A program made the translations under genes and the position numbers. From Chloroflexota bacterium (GTDB lineage Bacteria; Chloroflexota; Anaerolineae; Promineifilales; Promineifilaceae), in contig JAKEFB010000083.1 of NCBI GenBank assembly GCA_022616275.1, forward strand, positions 20,718 to 84,717: 64,000 nucleotides of DNA, written 5' to 3'. Shown piece by piece: positions 54,481 through 63,205 of the stretch (positions are counted from its first letter, which is position 1; each line of letters starts with the position of its first letter). The notes beneath the pieces were generated by a model. That model did not search any database. It was given only the letters and a program-made list of their open reading frames with translations, and had not been told where the DNA came from.

Positions 54481-55836
54481 ATGAACAAATTGCGTGTAGG
54501 GATGGGGGCGCTGGCGCTCACTCTATTGGTCTTATTATTTGCGCCGGCCGCCTACGCCGCCGATACCTCGTACGTCATTCAGTCGGGGGATACACTGTCC
54601 AGCATTGCCCGGCGCTTTAACACGACCGTGCCGGCCATTGTGGCCGCTAACCCGCAGATCACCAACCCCAACCTGATTTACGCCGGCGAGATTCTAATTA
54701 TCCCGGACGGCGCGCCGCCGCCGCCAACCACGGGCAACTACATCGTCCAGCCCGGCGATACGCTCAACGCCCTGGCCCGGCGCTTTGGCGTGACTGTCCA
54801 GGCCATTCTGGCGGCCAACCCCAGTGTTACCAACCCCAACCTCATTTACGTCGGCCAACAGTTAGTGATCCCTGGTGGCACGGGCGGCGGCACGCCGCCG
54901 GCCGACTTTGGCGTCGGCGGCCAGACGCAAACGCTGGCCAACGGCGGCCGGATGCGGGAGATTGGCATGACCTGGGTCAAGTTCCAGCACAAATGGACCC
55001 CTGGGGCCGACCCGGCCGCAGTTGGCAATCTGGTCCAGCAGGGGCACGCCGGTGGGTTCAAGGTCCTGGTCAGCGTCACCGGCGGGACACCCTATCCCCA
55101 AAGCGCCATTGATTACACCAGCTACGTGGCCTTCTTGCAGGCTCTGGCCGGCCTGGGCGGTAACGCCCCGGACGCCATCGAGGTCTGGAACGAAATGAAC
55201 ATTGACTTTGAGTGGCCGGCCGGGCAAATCAACCCGGCCACCTATGTCAACAGCATGTTGACCCCGGCTTACAACGCCATCAAGGGAGCCAACAGCAACA
55301 TTCTGGTCATCACCGGCGCGCCGGCCCCGACTGGCTTTGACAATGGTTTTAACGCCTGGGCCGACAGCCGTTACATCCAGGGTATGCGCGACGCCGGGGC
55401 AGCCAACTACGCCGATTGCATTGGCGTCCATCACAACGCCGGGGCGACCTCCCCCTCGGCCAGCAGCGGCCACCCGGGCGGTTCCCACTATAGCTGGTAT
55501 TTCCTGCCGACGTTGAACCTCTACAACACCACCTTTGCCGGTCAAAAGCCACTGTGTTTTACCGAGCTGGGCTACCTGTCGGCCGAAGGCTTTTCCGGGC
55601 TGCCTCAGAACTTCGCCTGGGCGGCCGGGACGAGCGTGGCCGAGCAGGCCCAGTGGCAGGCCCAGGCCGTCACCCTGGCCCACCAGGGCGGACGGGTCCG
55701 TTTGTTGATCGTCTACAACGTGGATTTCACCAGCTACGACCCGGCCGGCGATCCCCAGGCCGGCTACGCCATGTTCCGCCCCGGCGGCAGTTGCCCCGCC
55801 TGCGACACGCTTTCGGCCGTCATCCCCAGAGGGTAA
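54481..55836 (+). CDS. Secreted double-LysM protein with glycoside-hydrolase-like domain
   Basis: ATG 54481 with GGGAGG upstream gives a signal peptide (MNKLRVGMGALALTLLVLL ... AYAAD). Two LysM domains follow (about 31-76, YVIQSGDTLSSIARRF; and about 84-130, YIVQPGDTLNALARRF), which bind peptidoglycan or chitin-like sugar chains. The C-terminal domain (about 140-450) has a TIM-barrel look: DAIEVWNEMNIDFEWP (acid-base Glu after N in W-N-E-x-N) and CFTELGYLSAE with a second Glu, the two-glutamate layout of clan A hydrolases such as families 5, 39 and 53. It probably cleaves or binds an envelope polysaccharide. Total 451 residues. Confidence 0.88.
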   Translation: MNKLRVGMGALALTLLVLLFAPAAYAADTSYVIQSGDTLSSIARRFNTTVPAIVAANPQITNPNLIYAGEILIIPDGAPPPPTTGNYIVQPGDTLNALARRFGVTVQAILAANPSVTNPNLIYVGQQLVIPGGTGGGTPPADFGVGGQTQTLANGGRMREIGMTWVKFQHKWTPGADPAAVGNLVQQGHAGGFKVLVSVTGGTPYPQSAIDYTSYVAFLQALAGLGGNAPDAIEVWNEMNIDFEWPAGQINPATYVNSMLTPAYNAIKGANSNILVITGAPAPTGFDNGFNAWADSRYIQGMRDAGAANYADCIGVHHNAGATSPSASSGHPGGSHYSWYFLPTLNLYNTTFAGQKPLCFTELGYLSAEGFSGLPQNFAWAAGTSVAEQAQWQAQAVTLAHQGGRVRLLIVYNVDFTSYDPAGDPQAGYAMFRPGGSCPACDTLSAVIPRG

Positions 55837-55849
55837 GTGCTGAATAAAC

Positions 55850-55950
55850 GCGAATGACGCAAATAGGCGAATGGCGCGAATGATTTTCCTTAAAAAAAAA
55901 TTCGCGCCATTCGTTCATTCGCGCAGCTTTCGCTTCGAAAGCCATTCGCG
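55850..55950. repeat. GCGAATGACGCAAATAGGCG words with inverted pairs
   Basis: Words such as GAATGGCGCGAATG (55871 on) and the complementary ATTCGCGCCATTC (55899 on), with an A9 run between, plus GCTTTCG/CGAAAGC, fill the gap between convergent genes. A hairpin with a nearby A/T run could stop transcription on both strands. Confidence 0.7.
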
Positions 55951-55952
55951 AT

Positions 55953-58553
55953 TTAGAGGGCTAGGCTCTCGGCGCGGAAGCGGGCGGCTTCGGCCGGCTG
56001 GCCCTGGGCTTCGGCGACCTGGCTGAGGAGCTGCAGAGTGGCGGCGATGCGCGGCCGGACGCCGATTTCCTGGTAAATGGCCAGGCTTTCTTCCAGGCGC
56101 GGCCGGGCCTGGCTGTAAGCCTGGCGGGTCAAAGCCACCTGGCCCAGGTCCTGGAGGGCTTTGGCAATCCCCCAGCGGTCGCCAATCTCCCGGCAGATAG
56201 CCAGGCTGGCCTGGTGCAGCTCTTCGGCTTCCCCATAAGCGCCCTGGGCACAGGCCACCAGCCCCAGGTTGTTAAGAGAGACGGCAATACTGAACGGCTC
56301 GCCCAGCTCGCGGGCGATAGCCAGGCTTTCCTCGTGCCACTGGCGGGCCTCCTCGTGGTTCTCCTGGGTATAGGCGACCAATCCCAGGTGATGCAAGACA
56401 ATGGCCAGCCCCAGCCGGTCGTTGATCTGGCGGTAAATGGCCAGGCTTTCCAGCAGGCGTTGCCCGGCTTCAATGTGCTTGCTTTGCAGGTAGGCGGCCG
56501 CGCCCAGGTAGCAGCAGGCGTAGGCGATTTCCTGGAGATGGTCGTGCCGCTGGAAGATGGCCAGGCTCTTTTCCAGCAAATTGTTGGCCATTTCCCTCAG
56601 CCCCAGCCGGTAAGCAAAGCTGCCCTGCCGGGCCAGCGCCTTCCCCAGTAAAATTTCCTGCGTTGCGCCGGCCGGGGCCGGCGGGGCCAGGACGGCCGCA
56701 GCCGCGTTAAATGCTTCCAATCCCTCCTGGAAATAGCCGCGAATCCAGTAGAAACGGTACAGACCTTCCAGGTATTGTTCAATCAGGCCGGCCTGGCCCT
56801 GGCCCAGCGCCCACTGCCAGCCGGTGCGGATGTTTTCGATTTCGGGGCCAACTTCTTCCACGGTTTGCTTTTGCTCCCGGCCGCGCAGCCTGTCCCGCCG
56901 CTGGGCCAGGAAACGGCCGTAGTAAGCGCTGTGGCGCTCCCGGGTCGCCGCCTCTTCCTGGGGCTCCTCGGCCAGCCGGGCGGCGCCAAAGTGGCGGATA
57001 GTCTCGTGCAGTTCGTAGCGGCCGGCCGGACTGCGGCGCAGGAACGATTTGTCAATGAGCGCAGCCAGCAGGGCCAGGTTGGCCCCCGCGACCTCGGCCG
57101 CGGCCTCGCGACGAAAACCCTGGCAAAAGACGGAGGCCTGGCGCATCGCCCGCTGCTCCTCGGCCGCCAGCAATTTCCAGGAAGAGTCGAAGACGGCCTG
57201 CAGGCTCTGGTGCCTTTCCGGGGCGTCGTGGGCAGCGGAGGCCAAAAAGGCCAAATTGTGGGCCAGCTCTTCGGCAATTTCCGGGATGGAGAGCAGCCGC
57301 GTCCAGGCCGAGGCCAGCTCGATGCCCAGGGGCAGGCCCTCCAGCATACGGCAAATATGGACGATGGCCGCCCGGTCCTCATCGGTCAGCCCGTAATGGG
57401 GGTTGGCCTTGCGCAGGCCCTGGAGAAAGAGCTGGACGGCGGCGTAGTTTTCGGCTTCGGCCGGCGAGATCGTCTCCGGCGGGTAGCCTATGCCGGCCAC
57501 CGGCAGCGTCCACTCGGCCTGCAAGTTCAAGCGCACCCGGGAAGTAACCAGCAGCCGCAGCTCCGGAGCGTTGGTCAGGATGCCGGCCAGCAGGTGGCTG
57601 GCCGATGCGCCGTTGCCGGCCAGCAGGTGCTCAAAGTTGTCCAGGACGAGGAGCATCTTTTTAGGGGCCAGGTAGTCCAGCAACTGTTTTTGGCTGTTAC
57701 CGCCCTCGTAAAAGGAGAAATGGAGGGCGTCGGCCACGGCCGGGACAACGTGATCGGGCGTGGTCAGGGCGGCCAGGGGCACGAAGTAGACGCCGTGGGC
57801 AAAGGGGTCACCCTCGCCGGGCGTGGCCGGCAACTGGGCCCCGGCCGCGGCCAGGGCCAGCCGGGTTTTGCCGATGCCGCCGGGACCGACCAGGGTCAGC
57901 AGGCGGCAGCCGGGGGTGGCCAGCAGTTGGCTAATCTGGGCCAACTCCGCTTCCCGGCCGATGAAAGGGGTGGCCGGCGCGGGCAGGTTGTTGGCCCGCG
58001 CCGAGAGGGAGCGCAGCGGCGGAAAGGTTTGCAGGGGCAAATCGGGGTGCAGCAGGCCGTAAATCTGTTGCGGCTGGTCGAGGCCACGGAAGGCGTGAGC
58101 GCCCAGGTTGTGCAGCGTGGCCCCGGCCGGCAGCTCGTCAAGCGTCAGCACCTCCGGGGTCAGCAAAATCTGGCCGCCCCAGGCGGCGCCCATGATGCGG
58201 GCGGTGTGGTTGACGGCCGGGCCAAAGTAATCGTCGCCCTCCCGGAAATAATCGTTCCCCTCCCGGCCGGGCGGCCGGCCGTTGAGGGCCAGCCGCACCC
58301 GCAGCTCGCCAATCCCGGCCCACGGCTCCCGGCCGAGCCGTTTTTGGATTTCGATGACGCATTGCAGTGGCCGGCCGCCGTCAAAAACGGCGTAAATGCC
58401 ATCCCCCATGTGGTCTATCAGCCGGCCGCCGTGCCGTTCCAGCTCCTCCAGCAGAATGGCGTCGTGGCGGCGCAGGACGCCGGGCATGGCCTGGGGGTGC
58501 TTTTCCCACAGCCCGGTAGACCCCTCTATGTCGGTGAAGAGAAAAACCGGCAT
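55953..58553 (-). CDS. Class III cyclase domain-ATPase-TPR regulator
   Basis: ATG 58553 gives an 866-residue protein. An N-terminal nucleotide cyclase domain (about 1-165) has FLFTDIEGSTGLW (first metal Asp), HMGDGIYAVFD (second Asp) and GPAVNHTARI (N-x-x-x-R transition-state pair), so it may be active. A 7-residue tandem duplication (REGNDYFREGDDYFGP) is inserted before that motif. An NB-ARC/AAA-like ATPase follows (about 215-500) with Walker A GPGGIGKT and MLLVLDNFEHLL. The last part (about 600-866) is a run of TPR repeats. This layout is a STAND-type signalling protein. No DNA-binding domain is seen. It lies downstream of the ABC exporter, after a hairpin. Confidence 0.92.
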   Translation of the reverse strand: MPVFLFTDIEGSTGLWEKHPQAMPGVLRRHDAILLEELERHGGRLIDHMGDGIYAVFDGGRPLQCVIEIQKRLGREPWAGIGELRVRLALNGRPPGREGNDYFREGDDYFGPAVNHTARIMGAAWGGQILLTPEVLTLDELPAGATLHNLGAHAFRGLDQPQQIYGLLHPDLPLQTFPPLRSLSARANNLPAPATPFIGREAELAQISQLLATPGCRLLTLVGPGGIGKTRLALAAAGAQLPATPGEGDPFAHGVYFVPLAALTTPDHVVPAVADALHFSFYEGGNSQKQLLDYLAPKKMLLVLDNFEHLLAGNGASASHLLAGILTNAPELRLLVTSRVRLNLQAEWTLPVAGIGYPPETISPAEAENYAAVQLFLQGLRKANPHYGLTDEDRAAIVHICRMLEGLPLGIELASAWTRLLSIPEIAEELAHNLAFLASAAHDAPERHQSLQAVFDSSWKLLAAEEQRAMRQASVFCQGFRREAAAEVAGANLALLAALIDKSFLRRSPAGRYELHETIRHFGAARLAEEPQEEAATRERHSAYYGRFLAQRRDRLRGREQKQTVEEVGPEIENIRTGWQWALGQGQAGLIEQYLEGLYRFYWIRGYFQEGLEAFNAAAAVLAPPAPAGATQEILLGKALARQGSFAYRLGLREMANNLLEKSLAIFQRHDHLQEIAYACCYLGAAAYLQSKHIEAGQRLLESLAIYRQINDRLGLAIVLHHLGLVAYTQENHEEARQWHEESLAIARELGEPFSIAVSLNNLGLVACAQGAYGEAEELHQASLAICREIGDRWGIAKALQDLGQVALTRQAYSQARPRLEESLAIYQEIGVRPRIAATLQLLSQVAEAQGQPAEAARFRAESLAL

Positions 58554-58573
58554 GGAAAAGAGTATAACACAAA

Positions 58574-58604
58574 GACCCCGTAGGTTTTCAAAACCTACGG
58601 GGTC
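58574..58604 (-). terminator. Perfect hairpin after the ABC-2 exporter operon
   Basis: GACCCCGTAGGTTTT and AAAACCTACGGGGTC are exact inverted copies around a single C. On the minus strand it lies 12 bases after the permease stop codon and upstream of the cyclase-regulator start. An A-rich, not T-rich, tract follows on that strand. Confidence 0.75.
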
Positions 58605-58615
58605 TGGGTCACAGT

Positions 58616-59404
58616 TCACGCTGATGCGCCGGAGTAGTGGCGGATGCCGATTTTCCAGAAGAGACGGGAAAGGAGGAGGAGGAAGAGGGCCAGGGCGATG
58701 GCGCCCAGGAGGGTCTGGGTGTTGAGCCGGCCGATGAGGCTCTGGGCCGGGACGGTGACGGCAAAGGCCACCGGCACGACGAAGGTCAGGGTCAGGCGCA
58801 ACCAGCGGGGATAGATGCTGACCGGCCAGCGGCCGGCCTCGTACACACTCTCAAAGATAACCAGGATGTTTTCGACGCGGACGAACCAGAAGGAGAGGGT
58901 GGCCAGGAAGAGCCAGAAGCTGTAGACAATGGCCGCTCCGCACAGCAGCACCAGGCCGAAGGCGGCCGCCTGGCCCAACCCCAGCGAAAGCCGCAGCCGG
59001 GCCAGGGCAATGCCTAAAACCACCAGCCCCAGGATTACGTCGGCGAACTTCCAGACCTCAAACTGCTTGATGCTAACCAGGAGCTGGGCGTCTTCCGGCT
59101 TGGTCAGGGTGAAGTCAAGGGTGCCCATACGCACGTCCTCCATGAAGCGGCTCATGCTGGGCTGGACGACCAGGTGAATAAGGCCGCCGATGAGGAAGAA
59201 AACGCCCAACAGAGCCAGCAATTCGTCCGGCCGCCAGCCGCCCAGCGTGTCGGTATGGCTAAAGACGACCGCCAGCCCGCCCAGCGACATGCCCAGCCCC
59301 AACAACGACTGGAACACCTGGACGTAAAAATTAGCCCGGTATTCCATCTCGCTCAACAGCCCTAGACGGAAGAAAAGTAGTAACAAACGGAAGTAGGTTA
59401 TCAT
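58616..59404 (-). CDS. ABC-2 type permease (second)
   Basis: The 262-residue protein has about six hydrophobic segments and the ABC-2/DUF990-type ending with YPRWLRLTLTFVVPVAFAVT, a motif found in permeases of the daunorubicin-resistance-like exporter group. ATG 59404 is chosen because it lies directly after the TAG of the upstream permease; an in-frame ATG at 59425 would overlap that gene by 20 bases. It forms one half of the membrane channel with the permease at 59406. Confidence 0.88.
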   Translation of the reverse strand: MITYFRLLLLFFRLGLLSEMEYRANFYVQVFQSLLGLGMSLGGLAVVFSHTDTLGGWRPDELLALLGVFFLIGGLIHLVVQPSMSRFMEDVRMGTLDFTLTKPEDAQLLVSIKQFEVWKFADVILGLVVLGIALARLRLSLGLGQAAAFGLVLLCGAAIVYSFWLFLATLSFWFVRVENILVIFESVYEAGRWPVSIYPRWLRLTLTFVVPVAFAVTVPAQSLIGRLNTQTLLGAIALALFLLLLSRLFWKIGIRHYSGASA

Positions 59405-59405
59405 T

Positions 59406-60203
59406 CTACGCCCCAAAAGCCTCATACCGCCTTACCCCGGCCCGCCAGGCGACGCGGACCAGGGCCAGGCTTAGCAGCAGCCAGGCGAGCTGGGCGGCGA
59501 ACCCGGCCGCCGTCTCGGCCGGCGAAAGGCGGCCGAGAAGCAGCTCGACAGGGAAGGACAGGATCCAGCGATAGGGCAGGATGGTAGCGGCGACCTGGGC
59601 CGCCGGGGGCAGCAGCGACAAAGGGGCCAGTTGGCCGGCCAGGAACAGCTTGCCGACGAACCACATCTGGTTGATGGCCGCCACCCGCGAGGTCCAGAAG
59701 GCGGCCATGGCCAGCGCCCAGCCGCAGAAAAACTGGATGGCAAAGGCCAGGAACAGGGCGGGAATAAAGGCCAGGACCGCCCAACCGGCCGGGTCCCAGG
59801 CTGGCCGGAAGAGCAAGACCAGGGCAGCGGTGATGGGCACGACCACGACCACGGTGATGATTTTGTAGGTGACGTTGTCGCTGATGTCTTCGTGGATGGG
59901 GTGGACCGGCCGGAGCAAGAGAATGGACATTTCGCCGTGGCGAATGCGGTAGTCGTATTCCCACATGTGCCAGGTGAAGGTCAGGTGGTTGACGATCATG
60001 GTGGCAATGAAGTAGGCGGCAAAGCCGGCCCGGTCGAAGCCGCCGACCTCCCCCTGGCCGGCCACGGTGGACCAGACGACCAGGTAGAGCACCGGGTCGA
60101 GCACCAGGCCGATGAGCCAGATAAGCAGCGCCGCCCTATACTGCAACTGGACGGCAAACCAGCGCTTCATTTGGGCGCGATAGATATCCAGGAGGGCGTT
60201 CAT
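59406..60203 (-). CDS. ABC-2 type permease (first)
   Basis: The 265-residue protein has six hydrophobic segments, with HMWEYDYRIRHGEMSILLLR between the second and third, a pattern of the ABC-2 permease family (R-x-G-x-(I/L)-x-x-x-L-L-(R/K)P). It pairs with the permease encoded directly downstream and the ATPase upstream (60325). The cargo is unknown; drug or polysaccharide/lipid export are usual for this kind. Confidence 0.9.
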   Translation of the reverse strand: MNALLDIYRAQMKRWFAVQLQYRAALLIWLIGLVLDPVLYLVVWSTVAGQGEVGGFDRAGFAAYFIATMIVNHLTFTWHMWEYDYRIRHGEMSILLLRPVHPIHEDISDNVTYKIITVVVVVPITAALVLLFRPAWDPAGWAVLAFIPALFLAFAIQFFCGWALAMAAFWTSRVAAINQMWFVGKLFLAGQLAPLSLLPPAAQVAATILPYRWILSFPVELLLGRLSPAETAAGFAAQLAWLLLSLALVRVAWRAGVRRYEAFGA

Positions 60204-60214
60204 TCACTTACCGA

Positions 60215-60316
60215 GGAGTCGGCGAGTTTGCGAGTTTGCGAGTGGGCGAGTAACTTGCACACTTACACACTTGCATACTTGCATACTTGACACCTGACAC
60301 CTGGCACCTGACACTT
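60215..60316. repeat. GCGAGTTTGCGAGT, ACTTGCATACTTGC and CACCTGACACC words
   Basis: Three different word runs lie one after another in the gap between ATPase and permease genes: GAGTTTGCGAGTTTGCGAG, then TTGCACACTTACACACTTGC-like words, then TTGACACCTGACACCTGGCA-like words identical to those at 50935-51018. Confidence 0.8.
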
Positions 60317-60324
60317 CATCTTTG

Positions 60325-61305
60325 CTACCCTTGCGAGAATACTTGTTCAATCACGTCGTCAATCGGCGGGTCTTCGACGGTGAGGTCGTGGATGGGCAGG
60401 TCGGCCAGGAGGCGGCCGGTGACGGCGGCGGTCTCTTCTTTGGGGACGCGGAGCGTTACCTGCCCGTCGCCGCGGGCGACGACTTCGCCGTAGGCAGAAA
60501 GGTCGCCGGCCCGCTCTTTCAGCTCCACGACGATGGTCTTGTGGGGCGAAAAGCGCTGGACCAGGCTGGCCAGCTCGCCGTCGAAGAGAATGCGGCCGTG
60601 GTGGATGACGATGACCCGCCGGCAGAGGGCTTCGACGTCGGCCATGTAGTGGCTGGTCAGCAGGACGGTGGCCCCGTGGCGGCGGTTGTATTCGCCGAGG
60701 AAGGCGCGGATGCGGCGCTGCATGGTCACATCCAGGCCAATGGTCGGCTCGTCGAGGAAGAGGACGCCCGGCCGGTGCAGCAAGGCGGCGGCAATTTCGC
60801 ACTTCATCCGCTCGCCCAGGGAGAGGTTGCGGACGGGCTTGCGGAGTAGTTCTTCCAGGTCAAGCAGGGCGACCAGTTCGTCCAGCGTCTGGCGGTATTG
60901 GGCCGGCGGGATGCGGTAAATGGCCCGGTTCAGCTCGAAGGTATCAATGGCCGGGATGTCCCAGACCAACTGGTTGCGCTGGCCCATGACCAGGGTGATT
61001 TGTTTGAGAAACTCCTTCTCCCGCTTCCAGGGGACGTGGCCGAGGACATCTACCCGGCCGGCGCTGGGGTAGAGCAGGCCGGAGAGCATCTTCAGGGTGG
61101 TGGTCTTGCCGGCCCCATTGGGGCCCAGGAAGCCGACGACCTCGCCGGGCATGACCTGGAAGGAGATCTCTGCCACGGCCCGGACCTCCCGGCTCTTGCG
61201 GCGGAAGAGGCTGCGCAGGGCGGCCAGGAAACCGGCCTCCCGCTCGTGGACGCGGTAGGTTTTGGAGAGGTTGTGGGTGGTGATGGTGGGCGGGGGAGCG
61301 TTCAT
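60325..61305 (-). CDS. ABC transporter ATP-binding protein
   Basis: The 326-residue ATPase has Walker A FLGPNGAGKTTTLKM, the Q-loop QRNQLVWD, the C-loop LSLGERMKCEIAAALL and Walker B VLFLDEPTIGLD with H-loop SHYMADV. The C-terminal 90 residues are the small domain common in ABC-2-linked ATPases of the DrrA/NatA kind. It powers the two permeases 3' of it on the same strand. The signature LSLGE rather than LSGGQ is accepted in this subfamily. Confidence 0.95.
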   Translation of the reverse strand: MNAPPPTITTHNLSKTYRVHEREAGFLAALRSLFRRKSREVRAVAEISFQVMPGEVVGFLGPNGAGKTTTLKMLSGLLYPSAGRVDVLGHVPWKREKEFLKQITLVMGQRNQLVWDIPAIDTFELNRAIYRIPPAQYRQTLDELVALLDLEELLRKPVRNLSLGERMKCEIAAALLHRPGVLFLDEPTIGLDVTMQRRIRAFLGEYNRRHGATVLLTSHYMADVEALCRRVIVIHHGRILFDGELASLVQRFSPHKTIVVELKERAGDLSAYGEVVARGDGQVTLRVPKEETAAVTGRLLADLPIHDLTVEDPPIDDVIEQVFSQG

Positions 61306-61651
61306 GGGATTGGAGACGGCGGCCGTGCATAGGTGATGCCGACCGTGAATCCCTATTTTAGTATAAATGTTCTATCGAGCCAAGCCCCGCTAAGCTCTTT
61401 CTAGCGCAATTGCCTGCTTGTAAAAGAGAAACGCGAATCGAGTTGGACAGCAAATGGTTTATAATGCAGGTATCGTCAACAGGCGTAGCACATTGGCGAA
61501 TCTCCAAAAATAGCTGGGCAACAAGCACATGGATGAGAGAGGACTAGAAAGTGCAATGCACATGGGATCGTGTCGGTACTGGCCCGCGTTGCGCTGTTGA
61601 ATCTGGCCGTTGTATGGACAGGGATCCAGGCTCTCCGTTGCGCGAGACGAG
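61306..61651. other. Non-coding stretch before the nucleotidyltransferase
   Basis: 346 bases without a supported gene. GC content drops here. A TATAAT (61460-61465, plus strand) without a good -35 box is the only promoter-like feature. No repeat word arrays of the kind common elsewhere in the window are seen. Confidence 0.6.
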
Positions 61652-62212
61652 ATGGTTACTGCTGAAGACGTAGTCGGCATCTACCAACGTCTTCTGAGCG
61701 CCGAGATCCAGGTTTGGCTCACTGGTGGTTGGGGGATTGATGCCTTGCTTGGAGAGCAGACGCGTCCCCATAAGGATCTCGACTTGATTATGCTCGTTGA
61801 TGACGTCGTCCAGATGCTCGAACTCTTGAGCGACGATAGCTTCTTCTTGAAGGAAGTTTGGTCCGAGAACCGCTGGGTAGTTGACGCCCGTGGGTCCAAG
61901 ACAGCGACGGCCGTCGTACTCAAGGATTCAAAAGGCCGCGAAGTTGATCTGCATGCGATGCGCCTTGATGAACAGGGTCGTGGGTTCCCGGCCTGGGACG
62001 CTGATAGGTTCGTATTCGAGGCGGATGATCTGGCGGGCGAGGGCATGATTGTGGGGTTTCACGTTCAATGTCTTGCTCCGGCCACCCAGATGCTGCTACA
62101 TACCGGCTATGAGCTTCCACGCCATCAGGTGCGTGATTTGGAGTTGCTCCATGAAAGGTTCGGCGTCGAGTACCCCGAGGAACACTCTCACCTTCGACGG
62201 TCACGCGCCTAG
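61652..62212 (+). CDS. Small nucleotidyltransferase of the aminoglycoside/lincosamide type
   Basis: ATG 61652 gives 186 residues. The N-terminus has LTGGWGIDALLGEQTR and HKDLDLIM, the GG-x-G-x-D ... D-x-D metal-binding pattern of polymerase-beta-like transferases near ANT(2'') and LnuA. Later residues VDLHAMRLD and YELPRHQVRDLELLHERFG match the same group. Proven members adenylylate aminoglycosides or lincosamides, but many relatives have other or unknown substrates, so resistance should not be assumed. It lies alone at the edge of a lower-GC region; transfer is possible. Confidence 0.85.
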   Translation: MVTAEDVVGIYQRLLSAEIQVWLTGGWGIDALLGEQTRPHKDLDLIMLVDDVVQMLELLSDDSFFLKEVWSENRWVVDARGSKTATAVVLKDSKGREVDLHAMRLDEQGRGFPAWDADRFVFEADDLAGEGMIVGFHVQCLAPATQMLLHTGYELPRHQVRDLELLHERFGVEYPEEHSHLRRSRA

Positions 62213-62280
62213 CATGCACGGCCCATCGTCGCCGTACAGTTCAGCGCTGCACTCGACTGTTCGCTCGCTGCACGAGATTC

Positions 62281-62420
62281 CTAAAGAAACGGCCTTGAAC
62301 CGCTCATGACGAGTATCCACCCCCGGCCGTTGTAGGTGACGTTGGTCACCAGGCTGTTGGCGCCGGCAGTGAGGGTGTTCTCGCCTTCGTGGTCGTAGGC
62401 CAGGGTGACGATAACGAACA
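62281..62420 (-). pseudogene. Probable Rhs/YD-repeat fragment
   Basis: In one minus-strand frame the stretch reads FVIVTLAYDHEGENTLTA then GANSLVTNVTYNGRG and stops at 62281. Y-D-x-x-G and VTYNGRG are patterns of YD/Rhs repeats. The frame has no proper start and the higher GC of this piece differs from its neighbours. It looks like a leftover of an Rhs gene core. The reading rests on short motifs only. Confidence 0.5.
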
Positions 62421-62476
62421 GCCGAGAGGTTATTGGACGTAAAGATTAGGGTCCGATTTTAGGACTCGACAGGATT

Positions 62477-63175
62477 TTACTTATCTGGAGCACACGGCCA
62501 TTCAAAATGGATATAGCGATTATGTTCAGTATCCTCTTCCAGGCGAAAGGAGGCAAGATGGAAATCGAAATCCTCTAGAGCAACAATTATTGAGACCTCG
62601 AACCTTGTTTGCGGGCTGAACCGGGTAACTTGCCGGAGAGTATAGAAAATGGCCCCTTGCTCCGGGAAGATCAGATAAGTGTAAAGCGATGAGCCATGAT
62701 AGCCTATCTTCGGAATTTGCCAGATAACCTCGGCCGGCGGGCCATAATAGGCAATGATTTCGTTGAGCCTAGTGCGGGCGGCAGCATGCCTTACCAAGAT
62801 GCCATCTTCGAATACAAACTCGAAGGGATAATCTGGATATCGCCAAGTTGTATGGTACGTGCCATGCCCTTCATAAGCCGGGGTGCCGTATAGTTCTGAT
62901 ACCTGGCTCATGGTGCTCTTGCCTATCAGCAGTTGATCGCTCGGATAGGTGTTCGCCTCGTTGGTGAATGTGCCTGCACAAGTTACGTCGCTCAAAGATT
63001 GAATCGGTGGTAACGGCATAGCAGTGGGCCAAGTATCATTTACAGTCCCTTCAGCCGGATGGGAAGTACCTCTATCGGCTTCTTCTCCGATGCCCTGTGT
63101 GCAGTTCGTCAGCCCAAGGGACAAAAAGAATATGAGCATGATTATGAACAAAAGATAATGGATTCTATTGAACAT
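62477..63175 (-). CDS. Lipoprotein next to the Rhs toxin (immunity candidate)
   Basis: The 232-residue protein starts MFNRIHYLLFIIMLIFFLSL and has a possible lipobox GLTNC near residue 26. The middle part has LLIGKSTMSQVSELYGTPAY and WRYPDYPFEFVFEDG, a BamE/SmpA-like pattern of a G-x-(S/T) turn, a helix and a YG-x-P. It lies 30 bases after the stop of the Rhs-type toxin gene on the same strand and has clearly lower GC than the rest of the window. Position just downstream of an Rhs C-terminus is where immunity genes lie; that role is inferred only from place. Otherwise of unknown function. Confidence 0.75.
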   Translation of the reverse strand: MFNRIHYLLFIIMLIFFLSLGLTNCTQGIGEEADRGTSHPAEGTVNDTWPTAMPLPPIQSLSDVTCAGTFTNEANTYPSDQLLIGKSTMSQVSELYGTPAYEGHGTYHTTWRYPDYPFEFVFEDGILVRHAAARTRLNEIIAYYGPPAEVIWQIPKIGYHGSSLYTYLIFPEQGAIFYTLRQVTRFSPQTRFEVSIIVALEDFDFHLASFRLEEDTEHNRYIHFEWPCAPDK

Positions 63176-63205
63176 GAGGAATTTCTACTCCTTGTATAAA
63201 AGGAT

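Noticed and set aside
56775-58583. Plus-strand open frame of 602 codons
   Set aside because: It is antisense to the cyclase-ATPase-TPR gene with clear motifs; composition is Gly/Gln/Val-rich without any fold signal.
61652-62212. Antibiotic-resistance gene call for the nucleotidyltransferase
   Set aside because: The motifs show only the fold family; many relatives do not act on drugs, so a resistance name is not supported.
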